This document shows, piece after piece, positions 47,548-58,000 of a stretch of 64,000 bases of DNA. Where the stretch lies: the NCBI GenBank assembly GCA_024278975.1, contig JAJRSD010000097.1, positions 1 through 64,000 of the forward strand, read 5' to 3'. Below the pieces are notes generated by a model, which searched no databases, was not told the origin of the DNA, and saw only the letters and a list, made by a program, of their open reading frames with translations. The stretch is from Bacteroidota bacterium (GTDB taxonomy: Bacteria > Bacteroidota > Bacteroidia > Bacteroidales > Prolixibacteraceae). Each line of letters opens with the position of its first letter. Position 1 is the first letter of the stretch. The position numbers and the translations under genes were made by a program.

Positions 47548-48744
47548 ATGCAAACAATTAGCAACTACAATTTTAAAGGTAAAAGAGCACTTATTCGTGT
47601 TGACTTTAACGTTCCGTTAAACGATAAGTTTGAAATAACTGACGATACCAGAATGCGGGCAGCTTTGCCAACAATTAAGAAAGTACTGGATGATGGAGGT
47701 TCTCCAATTATCATGTCACATCTTGGTCGCCCAAAAAACGGACCGGAAGATAAATTTTCGTTAAAACCGTTGGTAAATCATTTGTCGGAATTATTGGGTG
47801 GAGTAACTGTAAAAATTGCTCCAGATTGTATTGGCGATGAAGTAAAAGAGATGGCAAACAACGTTGAGCCGGGAGAAGTTTTAATTTTGGAAAACCTGCG
47901 TTTTTACAAAGAGGAGACAAAAGGAGATGAGGGGTTTGCTGAGAAGTTGGCCGAAAATGGCGACTGCTGGGTAAACGATGCTTTTGGAACTGCTCACCGC
48001 GCACACGCTTCTACCGCGATAATTGCCAAGTTTTTCCCGAACGATAAAATGTTTGGATTTTTGATAGAGAGTGAAGTTAATAGTTTGGATAAAGTTATAA
48101 AAGAGCCGCAGCGTCCGTTTACCGCAATTATGGGCGGAGCAAAAGTTTCGTCAAAAATTACAATCATCGAAAACTTACTCGATAAAGTTGACAACCTGAT
48201 TTTGGGAGGTGGAATGACTTTTACGTTTGTGAAAGCAAATGGAGGTAAAATTGGTGGTTCTATTTGTGAAGACGATTTTCTTGAGACTGCAAAAAATATT
48301 CAAAAACTTGCTGTTGAAAAAGGTGTTAATTTAATAATTGCAACCGATGTTCTGGCTGCCGACGATTTTAGTCAGGATGCAAATACGCAGGTTATTCCTG
48401 CAGGAGAAATTCCTGATGGATGGGAAGGTTTGGATGCCGGTCCGGAAAGTATTAAGCGATTTAAAGAGGTAATAGAAAAATCGGGTACTATTCTTTGGAA
48501 CGGTCCGGTGGGAGTTTTCGAAATAGAAAAATTTGCAGGTGGTTCAATCGCGATTGGCGAAGCAGTTGTTAAGGCAACAAAAAAAGGTGCTTTCTCGCTT
48601 GTTGGCGGCGGCGATTCTGTTGCACTTGTTAATCAGTTTGGTTTTGCCGATGGTGTTTCGTACATCTCAACTGCCGGCGGTGCTTTGCTGGAATATTTAG
48701 AAGGTAAAGTTCTTCCGGGTATTGCAGCGGTTCGAGGAGAATAA
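47548..48744 (+). CDS. pgk: Phosphoglycerate kinase
   Basis: A 398-residue glycolytic enzyme making ATP from 1,3-bisphosphoglycerate and ADP. The signature [14 protein letters not shown] (about 13-26), SHLGRPKN, the substrate-binding [11 protein letters not shown], the GAKVSSK hinge, WNGPVGVFE and the nucleotide-binding [11 protein letters not shown] are all present and in order. Length is the usual one for bacteria. It is cytoplasmic and monocistronic. No interruption or unusual residue was seen. Confidence 0.97.
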   Translation: MQTISNYNFKGKRALIRVDFNVPLNDKFEITDDTRMRAALPTIKKVLDDGGSPIIMSHLGRPKNGPEDKFSLKPLVNHLSELLGGVTVKIAPDCIGDEVKEMANNVEPGEVLILENLRFYKEETKGDEGFAEKLAENGDCWVNDAFGTAHRAHASTAIIAKFFPNDKMFGFLIESEVNSLDKVIKEPQRPFTAIMGGAKVSSKITIIENLLDKVDNLILGGGMTFTFVKANGGKIGGSICEDDFLETAKNIQKLAVEKGVNLIIATDVLAADDFSQDANTQVIPAGEIPDGWEGLDAGPESIKRFKEVIEKSGTILWNGPVGVFEIEKFAGGSIAIGEAVVKATKKGAFSLVGGGDSVALVNQFGFADGVSYISTAGGALLEYLEGKVLPGIAAVRGE

Positions 48745-48834
48745 TAATTTAACACTACAATGCTGCATTAAATCTATATCTTTTGCACAGGCGAGTTGTT
48801 GAAATATTTTGACTCGACTTTTGCATTTTCTTTG

Positions 48835-48868
48835 CTTCGTTTCTTTTCTTCAAGGAAAAGAAATGAAG
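48835..48868. repeat. Strong hairpin between pgk and GH2
   Basis: A 14-bp stem (48835-48848 with 48855-48868, one G-T pair) with the loop TTCAAG. There is no U-tract on either strand, so a classical terminator is doubtful; it lies between convergent genes and may be a dispersed repeat or an RNA-stabilising structure. Confidence 0.5.
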
Positions 48869-48936
48869 TAGAGTTTGTAGTAAAGTCTCATTCTTCCAGA
48901 TAACCAGTTGGTTATAATGCCGATTCAAAAATCAAA

Positions 48937-51171
48937 TCAGGGTTCTATTTCCCAAAAATCAGGATTATCAACATTGCTAACTTTTATATATCGTCGGCTT
49001 TTTAATATTTCGGTTGAACCATTTTTTACAAATTCAGCTAAAACTAAATACCCACCTTGTTTTTGGGGCAGGGTAAAAAATGCCGGAATATTAATTCGTT
49101 GGTATGGTGGGATTTCTATCTCTTTTATTAATTCAGAAACCAAATTTCCTTTTGAATCTATAAGTTTTGCAGTTACTGTTCCAGGCACTTTTTTATTTAA
49201 ATCGTTAATACCAATCAGATTAAAAACCAACTGTTCGCCGGGTCTATAAAAACCATTTGGGAAATAGCGCTGGTCAGCCAAATCGATAAAAACATTAGTT
49301 GGCGCAAACGAGTGTTTAAACCATTTTAACGAAGGTCCGATTTCTAAATCTTTAATGTTATTGATGTACCAGTCGCCGGTGTAACCATAATTATTTGTAA
49401 GATGGCAAAAAGCAAGTACCCCTGCCATTGTACGTTCGCCGCGTATCCACTCGGTTTCGCACGACAACCAATACGACTGCAACCTGCGTCTCTCTTTTAC
49501 AGTTGCATTTTCGCCCACCAAATTATCGTAAATATTTTTGGTGAGTTTTGCGGGTTGTCCATCGCGCCAAAGCCAGTTCCATCCATATTCGTTTACAAGT
49601 TGTGTTGCCGATGCTTCGAGATATTTTAGTTGATTTTGTTCCCAGTCGTCCATTTTTCCAAGTCGATATGGGTTTTCTGTTAAATATTTAATTGGATCTT
49701 TCTCTTGCATTAATTGCCACCCGGCGCGATACAAATGAGGTTCATCCAAAGGATCGACACCCACAAGATCTTTTTCCTGCATGTACCCGGCATCCCAAAT
49801 TCGGGTGGGGTCGAGTTTTTGTAATTCAGGAATTAAAGTGTTGCCGATGTAACTGTTTACGTTTTCGTTAATTGCATCCCAAATTACGATACCCGGATGA
49901 TTTCCATCGCTCCAAACCCAGTCGGTAAACTCTTCACGAATCTGTTCGTTCCAACCATGATTTTGCCAGTATAACCACTCGTTTTGCAAAACCATTCCAT
50001 ATTCATCGGCCAAATCGTACCAGAAATCAGGAACTATTCCAACGCAAATTCGCATGGCATTCCAGTCGATTGATTTCGGGTCGTCAATCAAAAGTTTTTT
50101 CACCCACTCTCTGTTCCATGGTAAAGCCTGACAGTCGGGATCTTCAAAAAACCGATGCAGTGTAATGTTACTTCCCCGCAAATAATATTTCTCGCTATTC
50201 AAATAAAAATATTTTCCTCTACGCTCAAAATCGCGCATCCCGAACTTTTCGACAACCACATCAGAAAATTTGTTACCATCGTAAAGTTTTATTTCTGCTT
50301 CGTATAAAAATGGAGTTTCAGGAGACCATTTCTTGAAATTATTTATGGGAATTTCAACTGTTAACTGAGTTTCGTTATCTCGTGTAGTTTCTCCGCTGAT
50401 TACACCTTTTGCAACTTGTTTACCCGAAACCTTCTCTTTTATAATAACCTCAGCTTTTACGCTGTCAGTCATTGGGTCGCCATACATTATTTGTTGCGGG
50501 TAAAAATTGCGAACCAATAATTTAACCGTTACTTTTTTATTTTTCACCGAAGGCAGAATCAGGTTTTTATAGATTTTCTGTTTTCCTGAAAACGATAGAA
50601 AAACATCGTCCCAAATACCGGGAATATAATGAACTTTCTCTTTGTCGGTGCTACCTGCAGCTTGTGGAGGTAACCAAATTCGTTCGCCAACGCGGATTAA
50701 TATTTCATTTTCCTCTCCAAATTTTAGTGCATTAGTAACTTTGAAATCTATTGGTGTGTAGCACGAAACAGATTGCCCTACATCCTGACCATTTATATAA
50801 ACTTGCGTAACATATTTACTTTTTAAAACTGTAAGCATTGCCTCGCTTCCATTCAACTCAGCAGGGATTTTAACCATTTTTTTGTACCAACTGTATTTTG
50901 GTTCGTAGTCGAGTTCACGGTAGTCATACGAATCGTCGGCTAAAACCTGGTTGGGTTTTTTAAAGAGTTTATCGTAGTCTTTGGCTCTCGGCTCAGCCAG
51001 ATGAATTAGTCCCGGTACCGGGCAGGTTCGTGTAAATTCATGTGGCGGAAAAGCATTTATTGTTTGGTCGAAATCCCATTTGCCGTTAAGGTTAATTATT
51101 CTTCCTTCGTTTTGAGCAAACACAGAAACAGAGATGAAAAGGGTTATAAAAAAGATGGTTAGGTTTTTCAT
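48937..51171 (-). CDS. Secreted GH2-family glycosidase
   Basis: A 744-residue secreted enzyme (Sec signal MKNLTIFFITLFISVSVFAQ). It has the GH2 order of sugar-binding domain, Ig-like domain and TIM barrel. MRICVGIVPDFWYDLADEYG and IVIWDAINENVNS (acid/base Glu) are followed by QLVNEYGWNWLWRDGQ, which holds the probable nucleophile Glu. A C-terminal Ig-like domain (about 630-740) ends it. It stands apart from the main cluster, convergent with pgk. Substrate unassigned: beta-galactosidase, beta-glucuronidase or beta-mannosidase are all possible in this family. Confidence 0.8.
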   Translation of the reverse strand: MKNLTIFFITLFISVSVFAQNEGRIINLNGKWDFDQTINAFPPHEFTRTCPVPGLIHLAEPRAKDYDKLFKKPNQVLADDSYDYRELDYEPKYSWYKKMVKIPAELNGSEAMLTVLKSKYVTQVYINGQDVGQSVSCYTPIDFKVTNALKFGEENEILIRVGERIWLPPQAAGSTDKEKVHYIPGIWDDVFLSFSGKQKIYKNLILPSVKNKKVTVKLLVRNFYPQQIMYGDPMTDSVKAEVIIKEKVSGKQVAKGVISGETTRDNETQLTVEIPINNFKKWSPETPFLYEAEIKLYDGNKFSDVVVEKFGMRDFERRGKYFYLNSEKYYLRGSNITLHRFFEDPDCQALPWNREWVKKLLIDDPKSIDWNAMRICVGIVPDFWYDLADEYGMVLQNEWLYWQNHGWNEQIREEFTDWVWSDGNHPGIVIWDAINENVNSYIGNTLIPELQKLDPTRIWDAGYMQEKDLVGVDPLDEPHLYRAGWQLMQEKDPIKYLTENPYRLGKMDDWEQNQLKYLEASATQLVNEYGWNWLWRDGQPAKLTKNIYDNLVGENATVKERRRLQSYWLSCETEWIRGERTMAGVLAFCHLTNNYGYTGDWYINNIKDLEIGPSLKWFKHSFAPTNVFIDLADQRYFPNGFYRPGEQLVFNLIGINDLNKKVPGTVTAKLIDSKGNLVSELIKEIEIPPYQRINIPAFFTLPQKQGGYLVLAEFVKNGSTEILKSRRYIKVSNVDNPDFWEIEP

Positions 51172-51326
51172 AGGAATATAGTTTTTTTCAATATTTATTT
51201 TTCATAAACTTCCAGATGCAAGGTTCCTTGTTTTGGTTTAATTTCAAGAAATAATATACTCAACCCAAATAGCTTTTTGATTTTTATGCTCTCCCTGGTT
51301 ATTCCCAAAATGGTAATATTTTAAAA

Positions 51327-52040
51327 CTAATCGACTTTTTTTCTCTTTGGGTTGAACCCGATAGAGAGTGATAACATTAACATACTTTTTGTTAGCTTTT
51401 GCTCATCTTCAACAATATGGTCGTCGTAAATTACTGCATAATTTGGCATAAACGATAACTCTACTGTTGGCACGAAAAGAGAGCTCGAATTGTTGCCAAG
51501 AGGTTTAATCCCGAAGATAAATCCCATATAAGCTGAGTTAAAAAAATGGTTGCCACTCCTATCAACTTCTGTAGTACCCGAACGATTATTATTTTGATAC
51601 ATCTGCCACCATGATTTAGTACCCGTTGTATTGGAGTAGAGATATAAACCCGAAACAAATCCAAGGTATAAATTAGTGGATTTCACCGATTTAAAGTTCC
51701 ACTCGTAAATAAATTTACCATACAAGCTAACAGCTTGATGTTTTAATGTTTTCGAATTACCACCACCAAGTCCACCTCCACTTCCATTTTCATTAAAAAG
51801 GAAATAACCAACTCCGGGAGTAATGTATAAACTCTCGCTATTCAGTTTGAATAGTCCGGGCTTTTCAATAAAAGCATTAATTTTTTTATTGGAGATGGAG
51901 TGTGTCCCTCCCGATTCTTTGTTAAAATTTGATTGGAAGAAAAAAGGATATCCTCCTCCTAAACTAATTGCTGAATGATTCTGACTTTTTGAAATTGTAA
52001 AAGTCGAAACAAATAGTAAAACAATAATTATACGTTTCAT
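51327..52040 (-). CDS. Putative outer-membrane beta-barrel protein
   Basis: A 237-residue protein with a Sec signal (MKRIIIVLLFVSTFTISKSQ), then alternating amphipathic strands ending in aromatic residues (AISLGGGYPFFF, LYITPGVGYFLF, NLYLGFVSGLYLYS, SMLMLSLSIGF). That pattern fits an eight- or ten-stranded outer-membrane barrel of the OmpW/porin-like kind common in Bacteroidota. A glycine-rich loop (GSGGGLGGGNSK) lies near residue 87. No specific family recognised and neighbours give no hint of role. Confidence 0.6.
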   Translation of the reverse strand: MKRIIIVLLFVSTFTISKSQNHSAISLGGGYPFFFQSNFNKESGGTHSISNKKINAFIEKPGLFKLNSESLYITPGVGYFLFNENGSGGGLGGGNSKTLKHQAVSLYGKFIYEWNFKSVKSTNLYLGFVSGLYLYSNTTGTKSWWQMYQNNNRSGTTEVDRSGNHFFNSAYMGFIFGIKPLGNNSSSLFVPTVELSFMPNYAVIYDDHIVEDEQKLTKSMLMLSLSIGFNPKRKKVD

Positions 52041-52109
52041 GACTTTAGTTTACTCTAATTAAATAACTTCAAATAACGTTATAATAGCCCTACTCTCAAA
52101 AAAAACTTA

Positions 52110-53393
52110 TTAATTTACAATTGCAGCAATTGCCGCACCGAGTAAACTGGAATTTTCAACCTCCACAATTTCGTAATACCGCTTGTTTTCGCCTGATAAA
52201 AACTCTTGCAGAAACTCTTCGAACATCTTTTGGAAATTATTTAATTTGTAAAATGTTGTTCCTTCGATGGTCATTAAAACAGGTTTTTCGGCTGATTTTG
52301 CCTTGTCGGTTTTTAATATAACCGCAGCAATATTTATGGCTACTAATTTTGCGGCACGTTCTATTAATCCGTTAATTATTTCTGCTGCTGTCGATTTATC
52401 CTCGTTAGAAGTTAATACTGTTGTCAGTGTATTTTCAGCTAAATCAATTCCACAAACAAATTTGTTAATCTCTTCTGATGACAGCTCAGACAGGCTTTCA
52501 ATTTTAGTTTTTGAATCTGCTGAAAACACATTCTCTGAGGCTGCAATTTTTAATGCAACGGTACAAAGTCCGCCCAGATAACCACCCGAGAACATTTTTT
52601 CGAACAGATAACGACCCGGATCTTTTGTAGTTTTACCAAAGGCAACATCAATATCAGTAGCTTCTATTCCACCATAATTCCCAGATTCGATATTTATTAT
52701 CTGACTGCCTCCCAAGTCTAAATCAGAAGTTTTGGTGATATTTTTATTATCTTCGATATAACTTGTGTTTGTTCCGGTTCCGAGAATAAACCCGATGTAA
52801 GTATCGTAAACTTTTCCGGCAGTTGCAGCTTTCCCTGCCAATAAAGTAGAGACTGTGTCGTTCATTAAAACAACTTGTTTTTCGGGTGTTCCCATAGCAG
52901 CCAGAAGTTGCTCGCCAATCATTTCTCCAATTACGCCGGGTGCTTTTACCTCTTTACTCCACTCAATTAATTTACCATCTTTATTGGGGAAAATTTCGGC
53001 AGCATACGAAAAACAGAATCCTATTTTATCCGAAACCGTTTTATAATCTTCCATATAATTGGCGAAGGTGTCGAAGAACTCTTTTTTTGAAAGTTCTTTA
53101 TCGGTTGCCGGCATTTTATTCATCTGAATATTTTCGGTAATCAGTTTTAGGTTTTCATCGAAATAAACTTTTGCTGCCCTAAAATTTGTGCCACCTGCAT
53201 CAATTGCAATTACCGGCTCGTTTGCTTTAACTTCACCTTCGGCTTCAATATAAGTCGGAAGCATCAGTAGCGAACTCTCTTTTCCGGCAAGTCCGTCTTC
53301 CATTTCGGTAATAAATAAAGAAACAATTTCGTTGATATTATAATCAGCGGCTGTCATTTTGTGTACTTTTAAAAACTCTTTTGCTTTTGTCAT
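52110..53393 (-). CDS. Hexokinase (Bacteroidota type)
   Basis: A 427-residue sugar kinase of the ASKHA fold, like the hexokinases of Bacteroides. AIDAGGTNFRAAKVYF (about 62-77, phosphate 1), FCFSYAAEIFPNKDG, VLMNDTVSTLLAG (catalytic Asp) and FILGTGTNTSYIE (phosphate 2) are all visible. It phosphorylates glucose or mannose at O6 with ATP, feeding glycolysis and, for mannose, the isomerase at 12677. It is transcribed alone, with a 140-base spacer on its upstream side that leads to the CPBP gene fragment. Confidence 0.88.
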   Translation of the reverse strand: MTKAKEFLKVHKMTAADYNINEIVSLFITEMEDGLAGKESSLLMLPTYIEAEGEVKANEPVIAIDAGGTNFRAAKVYFDENLKLITENIQMNKMPATDKELSKKEFFDTFANYMEDYKTVSDKIGFCFSYAAEIFPNKDGKLIEWSKEVKAPGVIGEMIGEQLLAAMGTPEKQVVLMNDTVSTLLAGKAATAGKVYDTYIGFILGTGTNTSYIEDNKNITKTSDLDLGGSQIINIESGNYGGIEATDIDVAFGKTTKDPGRYLFEKMFSGGYLGGLCTVALKIAASENVFSADSKTKIESLSELSSEEINKFVCGIDLAENTLTTVLTSNEDKSTAAEIINGLIERAAKLVAINIAAVILKTDKAKSAEKPVLMTIEGTTFYKLNNFQKMFEEFLQEFLSGENKRYYEIVEVENSSLLGAAIAAIVN

Positions 53394-53537
53394 AATCTAT
53401 TTTTTGGTTTTATTTTTGTTTTGTTTCAAATTAAAATACTCAGACTTTTGAATTTTGCTCATAAAAATAGTCTATTCATCTTAAATAATTGCGAAGGTTA
53501 GCCATCTTTTACTATCCCACTGCAATACAACTGTGGG

Positions 53538-53717
53538 TTACAGCACTCTTTCAATCATCGACATACTATTTAATATGCAATGTGCAATAATTAATGGCCA
53601 TAAATTTCGTCCAGATTTCACATACGCAATTCCCATAATCAGACCAATAATTCTAACTGTTATCGATCTTTCCGATAAATCGTGTGAATGTCTGAATCCG
53701 AATATCATTGCCTGTAA
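53538..53717 (-). pseudogene. CPBP intramembrane protease, displaced C-terminal 59 codons
   Basis: Reading the minus strand from 53717 gives LQAMIFGFRHSH, then GIAYVKSGRNLWPLIIAH and CILNS, ending at TAA 53538-53540. These are motifs 2 (F-x-x-x-H) and 3 (H-x-x-x-N) of CPBP/CAAX-type metalloproteases. The fragment has no start of its own and fits, in exact frame, the end of the N-terminal fragment at 58848. The two are separated by the 5,130-bp insertion. Confidence 0.85.
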
Positions 53718-53845
53718 CGGTTTGGCTATGCGTAGTTTGGGATTTTGAAACGATTAATTTTCAATTTACTACTAAACTTGCATAATGCTAAAAACTTCAA
53801 TATCAGTACAATACCCAAATTACGTATAGCCTTTGTTATATGCTG
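53711..53845 (-). repeat. attC-like recombination site 1
   Basis: Core trinucleotides AAC (53716-53718) and GTT (53835-53837) bound a 122-bp segment. Its inner arms GGCTATGCGTA (53724-53734) and TACGTATAGCC (53821-53831) pair along 11 bp with one G-T. This is the attC plan: outer R box, spacer, inner L box, variable centre. The outer arm GTTATATGC at 53835-53843 is complementary to GCATATAA(C) at 58840-58848, the other end of the insertion. Confidence 0.75.
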
Positions 53846-53963
53846 GCTGTTTTCTTCTTTCAATTCAAATGTTTCTATTTTACTGCAATGTTTCACGGTC
53901 AGTACGATGGTGTGGGACGGGCTGGAAGGCTTTTTTAGCATTTTGGGTTTGAGGGCAAGCCTT

Positions 53964-53998
53964 GTGTGAATGCTAAATGTGCCTGACAGCGAAGGGAC
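53964..53998 (+). repeat. Direct repeat near the left end of the insertion
   Basis: GTGTGAATGCTAAATGTG followed by CC and TGACAGCGAAGGGAC. The last 15 bases are identical to 58695-58709, and the first part resembles GTGTGCGATGGC...GCATGTG at 58668-58690. Nearby TTTAGCATT (53934-53942) and AATGCTAAA (53969-53977) form an inverted pair. Confidence 0.6.
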
Positions 53999-54018
53999 GG
54001 TTTGTGGTAAATTTCTCA

Positions 54019-55020
54019 TTATTTCCCTTTTATCCTTTTTATCTCTTTGTCAAAGTCCGATTCAAAGTCATCATCCTGTATAACTCTAAATTTTTCATAT
54101 TGCTCTGTCGCCAGTTTCTTTGCAATTTCAGCCGATATTGAACCTGCACTTTTCAATACTGAGTAATCATAAAATTGCAGAAATGCATCAAGTCTTTCAG
54201 CCCAATCTTTCATGTTCATTGGTATTTGTCGAGAAGCTTGTTTTTCGGCAAAGTCAAGGTACATGGTTACAATTTTATTAAGTTCATCAATTTCTTTTTT
54301 GTTCAGATAGTTTTTGGCAATGGAAATATCTGATTTTAACACCTTTCCTTTGGGTGAATTTTTCCAGGTTGTAAGTCCCATGTTAGGCAACTCAGCTTTT
54401 GCCCTCGATGAAATTATTTCGGCAGCCGTTTGTCCTGTAATTGCCCAATGTAATTTGTTTTGTACGGTTTTATAAAAGACCTTTGTTGTCTCTGCTTTCG
54501 GTTGATAATCAATACTGCACTCCGAATAGATGTCAGTAATCTTTTGGTAAAATCTTCGTTCGCTTGCACGGATTTCGCGAATCCGTTCCAGTAATTCATC
54601 GAAATAATCTTTACCAAAAAGTTTTTTCCCTTGTTTCAGTCGCTCATCATCTAAAACAAAACCTTTAATGATAAATTCTTTTAAAGTTTTTGTAGCCCAA
54701 ATCCTAAATTGAGTTGCCTGATGCGAATTTACCCGGTAGCCAACCGAAATTATAGCATCGAGATTATAAAAGTCAAGGTTTCTGCTAACCTCTCGACCAG
54801 CTTCTTTTTGAACTGTTCGGATTTTCCGAACAGTTGCCTCTTTTTCCAGTTCACCACTTTTATAAATGTTTGAAAGGTGTTCGCTTATGGTAGATTTTAC
54901 AACACCAAACAATTCACCCATTGCACGCTGGGTAAGCCAAACTGTTTCGTCTTGCAGAAATACTTCTATTTTGATTTCCCCTTGCGGAGTGGTGTATAAT
55001 ATGATTTCTGAGTTGGTCAT
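54019..55020 (-). CDS. rhuM: RhuM-family protein
   Basis: A 333-residue protein of the RhuM virulence family (named from Salmonella). The N terminus FLQDETVWLTQRAMGELFGV is a KilA-N/Bro-like DNA-binding start, with STISEHLSNIY as a helix-turn-helix. GREVSRNLDFYNLDAIISVG and FRIWATKTLKEFIIKGF are the most conserved RhuM stretches. The rest is helical. The biochemical role is not established; RhuM genes frequently sit beside restriction-modification or other defence genes. Its ATG overlaps the stop of the restriction enzyme gene by four bases (ATGA), so the two are translationally coupled, suggesting an accessory or regulatory part in the same system. Confidence 0.85.
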   Translation of the reverse strand: MTNSEIILYTTPQGEIKIEVFLQDETVWLTQRAMGELFGVVKSTISEHLSNIYKSGELEKEATVRKIRTVQKEAGREVSRNLDFYNLDAIISVGYRVNSHQATQFRIWATKTLKEFIIKGFVLDDERLKQGKKLFGKDYFDELLERIREIRASERRFYQKITDIYSECSIDYQPKAETTKVFYKTVQNKLHWAITGQTAAEIISSRAKAELPNMGLTTWKNSPKGKVLKSDISIAKNYLNKKEIDELNKIVTMYLDFAEKQASRQIPMNMKDWAERLDAFLQFYDYSVLKSAGSISAEIAKKLATEQYEKFRVIQDDDFESDFDKEIKRIKGK

Positions 55021-58000
55021 TTGGTTGTCCCCTCCACAATTTTAATCTCCTCCTCACTCAAACCATACAACTCATAAACCATTTGGTCTATTTCTTTATC
55101 GGTTTTTTCTATTTCGGATTTTATGATTTGGGCTTTTTCTTTTTGCTCATTGAAATATAGCATCCATTCTGCTTCTTCGGATAAACCAAGTTCAATCTTT
55201 GCTTTTTTGAGTTCTTTGAGGAAATCTTTGAATTCTATCTCGTACCAATTTTGAAGCTTCTTGCTTAATTTTCCTATTTCATATTTATTCAGTAGAAGAT
55301 TAATAAACTGCTTTCTTAAATTGGTTAAATTTGAAGACTCTGAAATTATTAATTCTGCAAGAGATATAAATTGTTCTTGTTCTTCTTTGCCAACAATTCT
55401 AATTGGAAGTGGGTCAATATAAATTATTTTTACTTGGGCAAATACTTTGCCTGATTCATTAATTGAGTTTTCATACAAAAATCTTAAAAGCTTACTGTTC
55501 AGGAGGGTTAAAAGATACTTCAAATCATAATTTGAATCAATTAACAATCCATTATGTACAGTATCCAAAGTATAATATCTTTCAGTATCTATTGCACAAA
55601 TTGGGTAAGCTCCAGTTTGGCGTAATAATATTTTTTCTTGGACTTCAAATATTTCTTTTTTTCTTGGACGATGGAGCTTTTCTTTATCGTAAATAATATA
55701 ATTATCGCTTGGAACAATTGAGTATCTGTTAAAATCACTACCTGTAATTATTTTTTTGGTTAATTCACTTTTTACTGGTGTAATGAATTTTTTATTTCCA
55801 CCTGTAATAATTCCCTGATTAAAATTTATAATCTCTTTTAATGATTTACAATTTTTCGAAATTCTTTTTATGAGCTTATCGTTTAATGAAACATTAAATG
55901 ATAAATCGTCACTTTTAAGAATATCATTTTGAAAAGTATCTGCTACTTGATATTGATTTGTTTGAAAATCCTTAATATTGAATATTGAAGTAAATTTATT
56001 ATTATCATTAAGCTTTTTTCGTAAAGTCAAAATAATAGAATCCACTGCGGCATCTTCAAAAACAGTAATTCCCTTAAAGTCAACTAAAACACTTATAGTT
56101 GATTTTTCTAATATATATTTTCGAGCTTCTTTATAATACTGGTTTTTTAGAATTGTATAAGGTGTAATAAATGACAATAAACCATCTTGTTTAAGAACAA
56201 GAAGTCCCTTTTCGTAAAAAACTGGAAAAAGATTTATCCTTCCAAACGCTGATTGATATGTTTTTTCTAAATATATTTTGTCATGCTCATGAATATACTC
56301 TGTTGGAACATACGGCGGATTCCCAATAACCACATCAAAACCGCCGGTATATTCAGTTCGGAAAGCATGTTCTTTAGTGCATAAAAATTCTTCTTTTATT
56401 TTTTCTATTCTTTCACTTATCGGCAGTTTGTGCTTAGTCCTGTTATTTCGGATATACTCTATCGCATTATTCAGATACTCATCGTCTTTTATTTCGCCTT
56501 TTCCGAATTTTTGCGTCCAAAGCGAATTATACTTTTTCTTTTCTTTTTTAGCTTCGGTATCGGTATCGGACAAGGGGACATGTCCCCTTGTTATATCGCT
56601 TTCGCTCTTTCCTTTCGGAATAGTATATCCTTTTTTTATATTATACTCTCTGGCACTTACAGCCTTTATTTTCCCTACTATTTTAGTTAGCTTTTTCTCT
56701 TCACATATTAGTAGCAGATGCATATGGTCGCCACAGATATTATATTCTACTACATTCAGCTTATCTTCTTTTATTATTCCTGCAATAATTTCGGTTATTA
56801 ATATTTCATCATTTTCAGATAGCCAGCTTGCATCATCCGTTTTAATATGATAATCCAACATCCGTTGCGAATATCTCGAATTATGTATTGCAGTTGTAAT
56901 ATGCCACGCTTTTTTCTTCTTTTTACTGAATATATGAGGAAACTCATTATGCCAATTAAATGCTTTATCCCCGGCAATTTCGGGGTCGTCAATCAACGAG
57001 TTTCCACATTTTATGTTATTGCTCAGGGTGTTTAGTTTTCTGCCTTTTTGCGCGGTACGCAACCAAAGCGAGAGTTTAGCAATTTCAACAGATTCTTCGT
57101 TAAGGTCAACACCAAATATGTTTTTTTCAAGAATATCGGTTGTTATGTCGGAAAACACAATTGCGCCGCCAAAAAGCTGTGTTCGCAGTTCGTCAATTTT
57201 TTGGTGTTCGTTTATTAGAAATTCCAGTGCCTGATTAAGAAAAGCCCCCGAACCACAAGCAGGGTCGAGAATGGTTAGCGTTAAAAGCCAGTTTCGGTAA
57301 TCATCCAGTTTTTTATCAAGAGTACGGACAATTTCCTTTTTACGGTTTTTCCTGCCCTTTGCATAATCTTCGTCAATAATTTGCAGTTCATTCCGTTTTT
57401 CGTTGCACAATTTCCCAACCGTATTTTCAACAATGTATTTGGTAATATATTTCGGGGTGTAAAAAATACCGTCCTTTTTGCGTCTGGTTTTTTGGCTGTC
57501 AACTTTCTCGCCTTTAATTTCTGCCTGAACATTCTCAATTTCGCCCAACGAATGCTCGAAAATATGTCCAAGAATATTTACATCAACATCGGTTTCAAAA
57601 TCGTAATTGCTTAATTTTATTGTGTGTTCATGCAAAATATCATCGTCAATTAAAATGTTGTCCAGTATTTCATCGGGTTTAAAAAGTCCGCCGTTGTATG
57701 CGTAAATATCATATTTCTTCCCCTTAAAACCAGTGTTCATATAACCAAAATACTTTTTGAAACGTGCATACAAAGGAACGTACTCGTCCAGTTCGTCTTT
57801 TAAGGTTGTCCACTGTTTTACAATTTCGCTTATTGAATTTGGCGGAAGTAACAACCTGTCTTCAGCAAAAAAGATAAACAGGAAACGGTCTAACAGTTTT
57901 TGCGTTTTTTTAAAAAGCAACAGTTTGTCAGTATCGATGTTGTTTTTTATGAGGTTATTGAAAATTGCTGTCCTGAATCTGGAATAATCGGCATACAATT

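Noticed and set aside
48835-48868. Hairpin as the pgk terminator
   Set aside because: No U-tract follows on either strand, so it is listed only as a structured repeat.
53533-53748. Plus-strand open frame of 71 codons
   Set aside because: The opposite strand encodes the CPBP C-terminal motifs, which explains the open frame.
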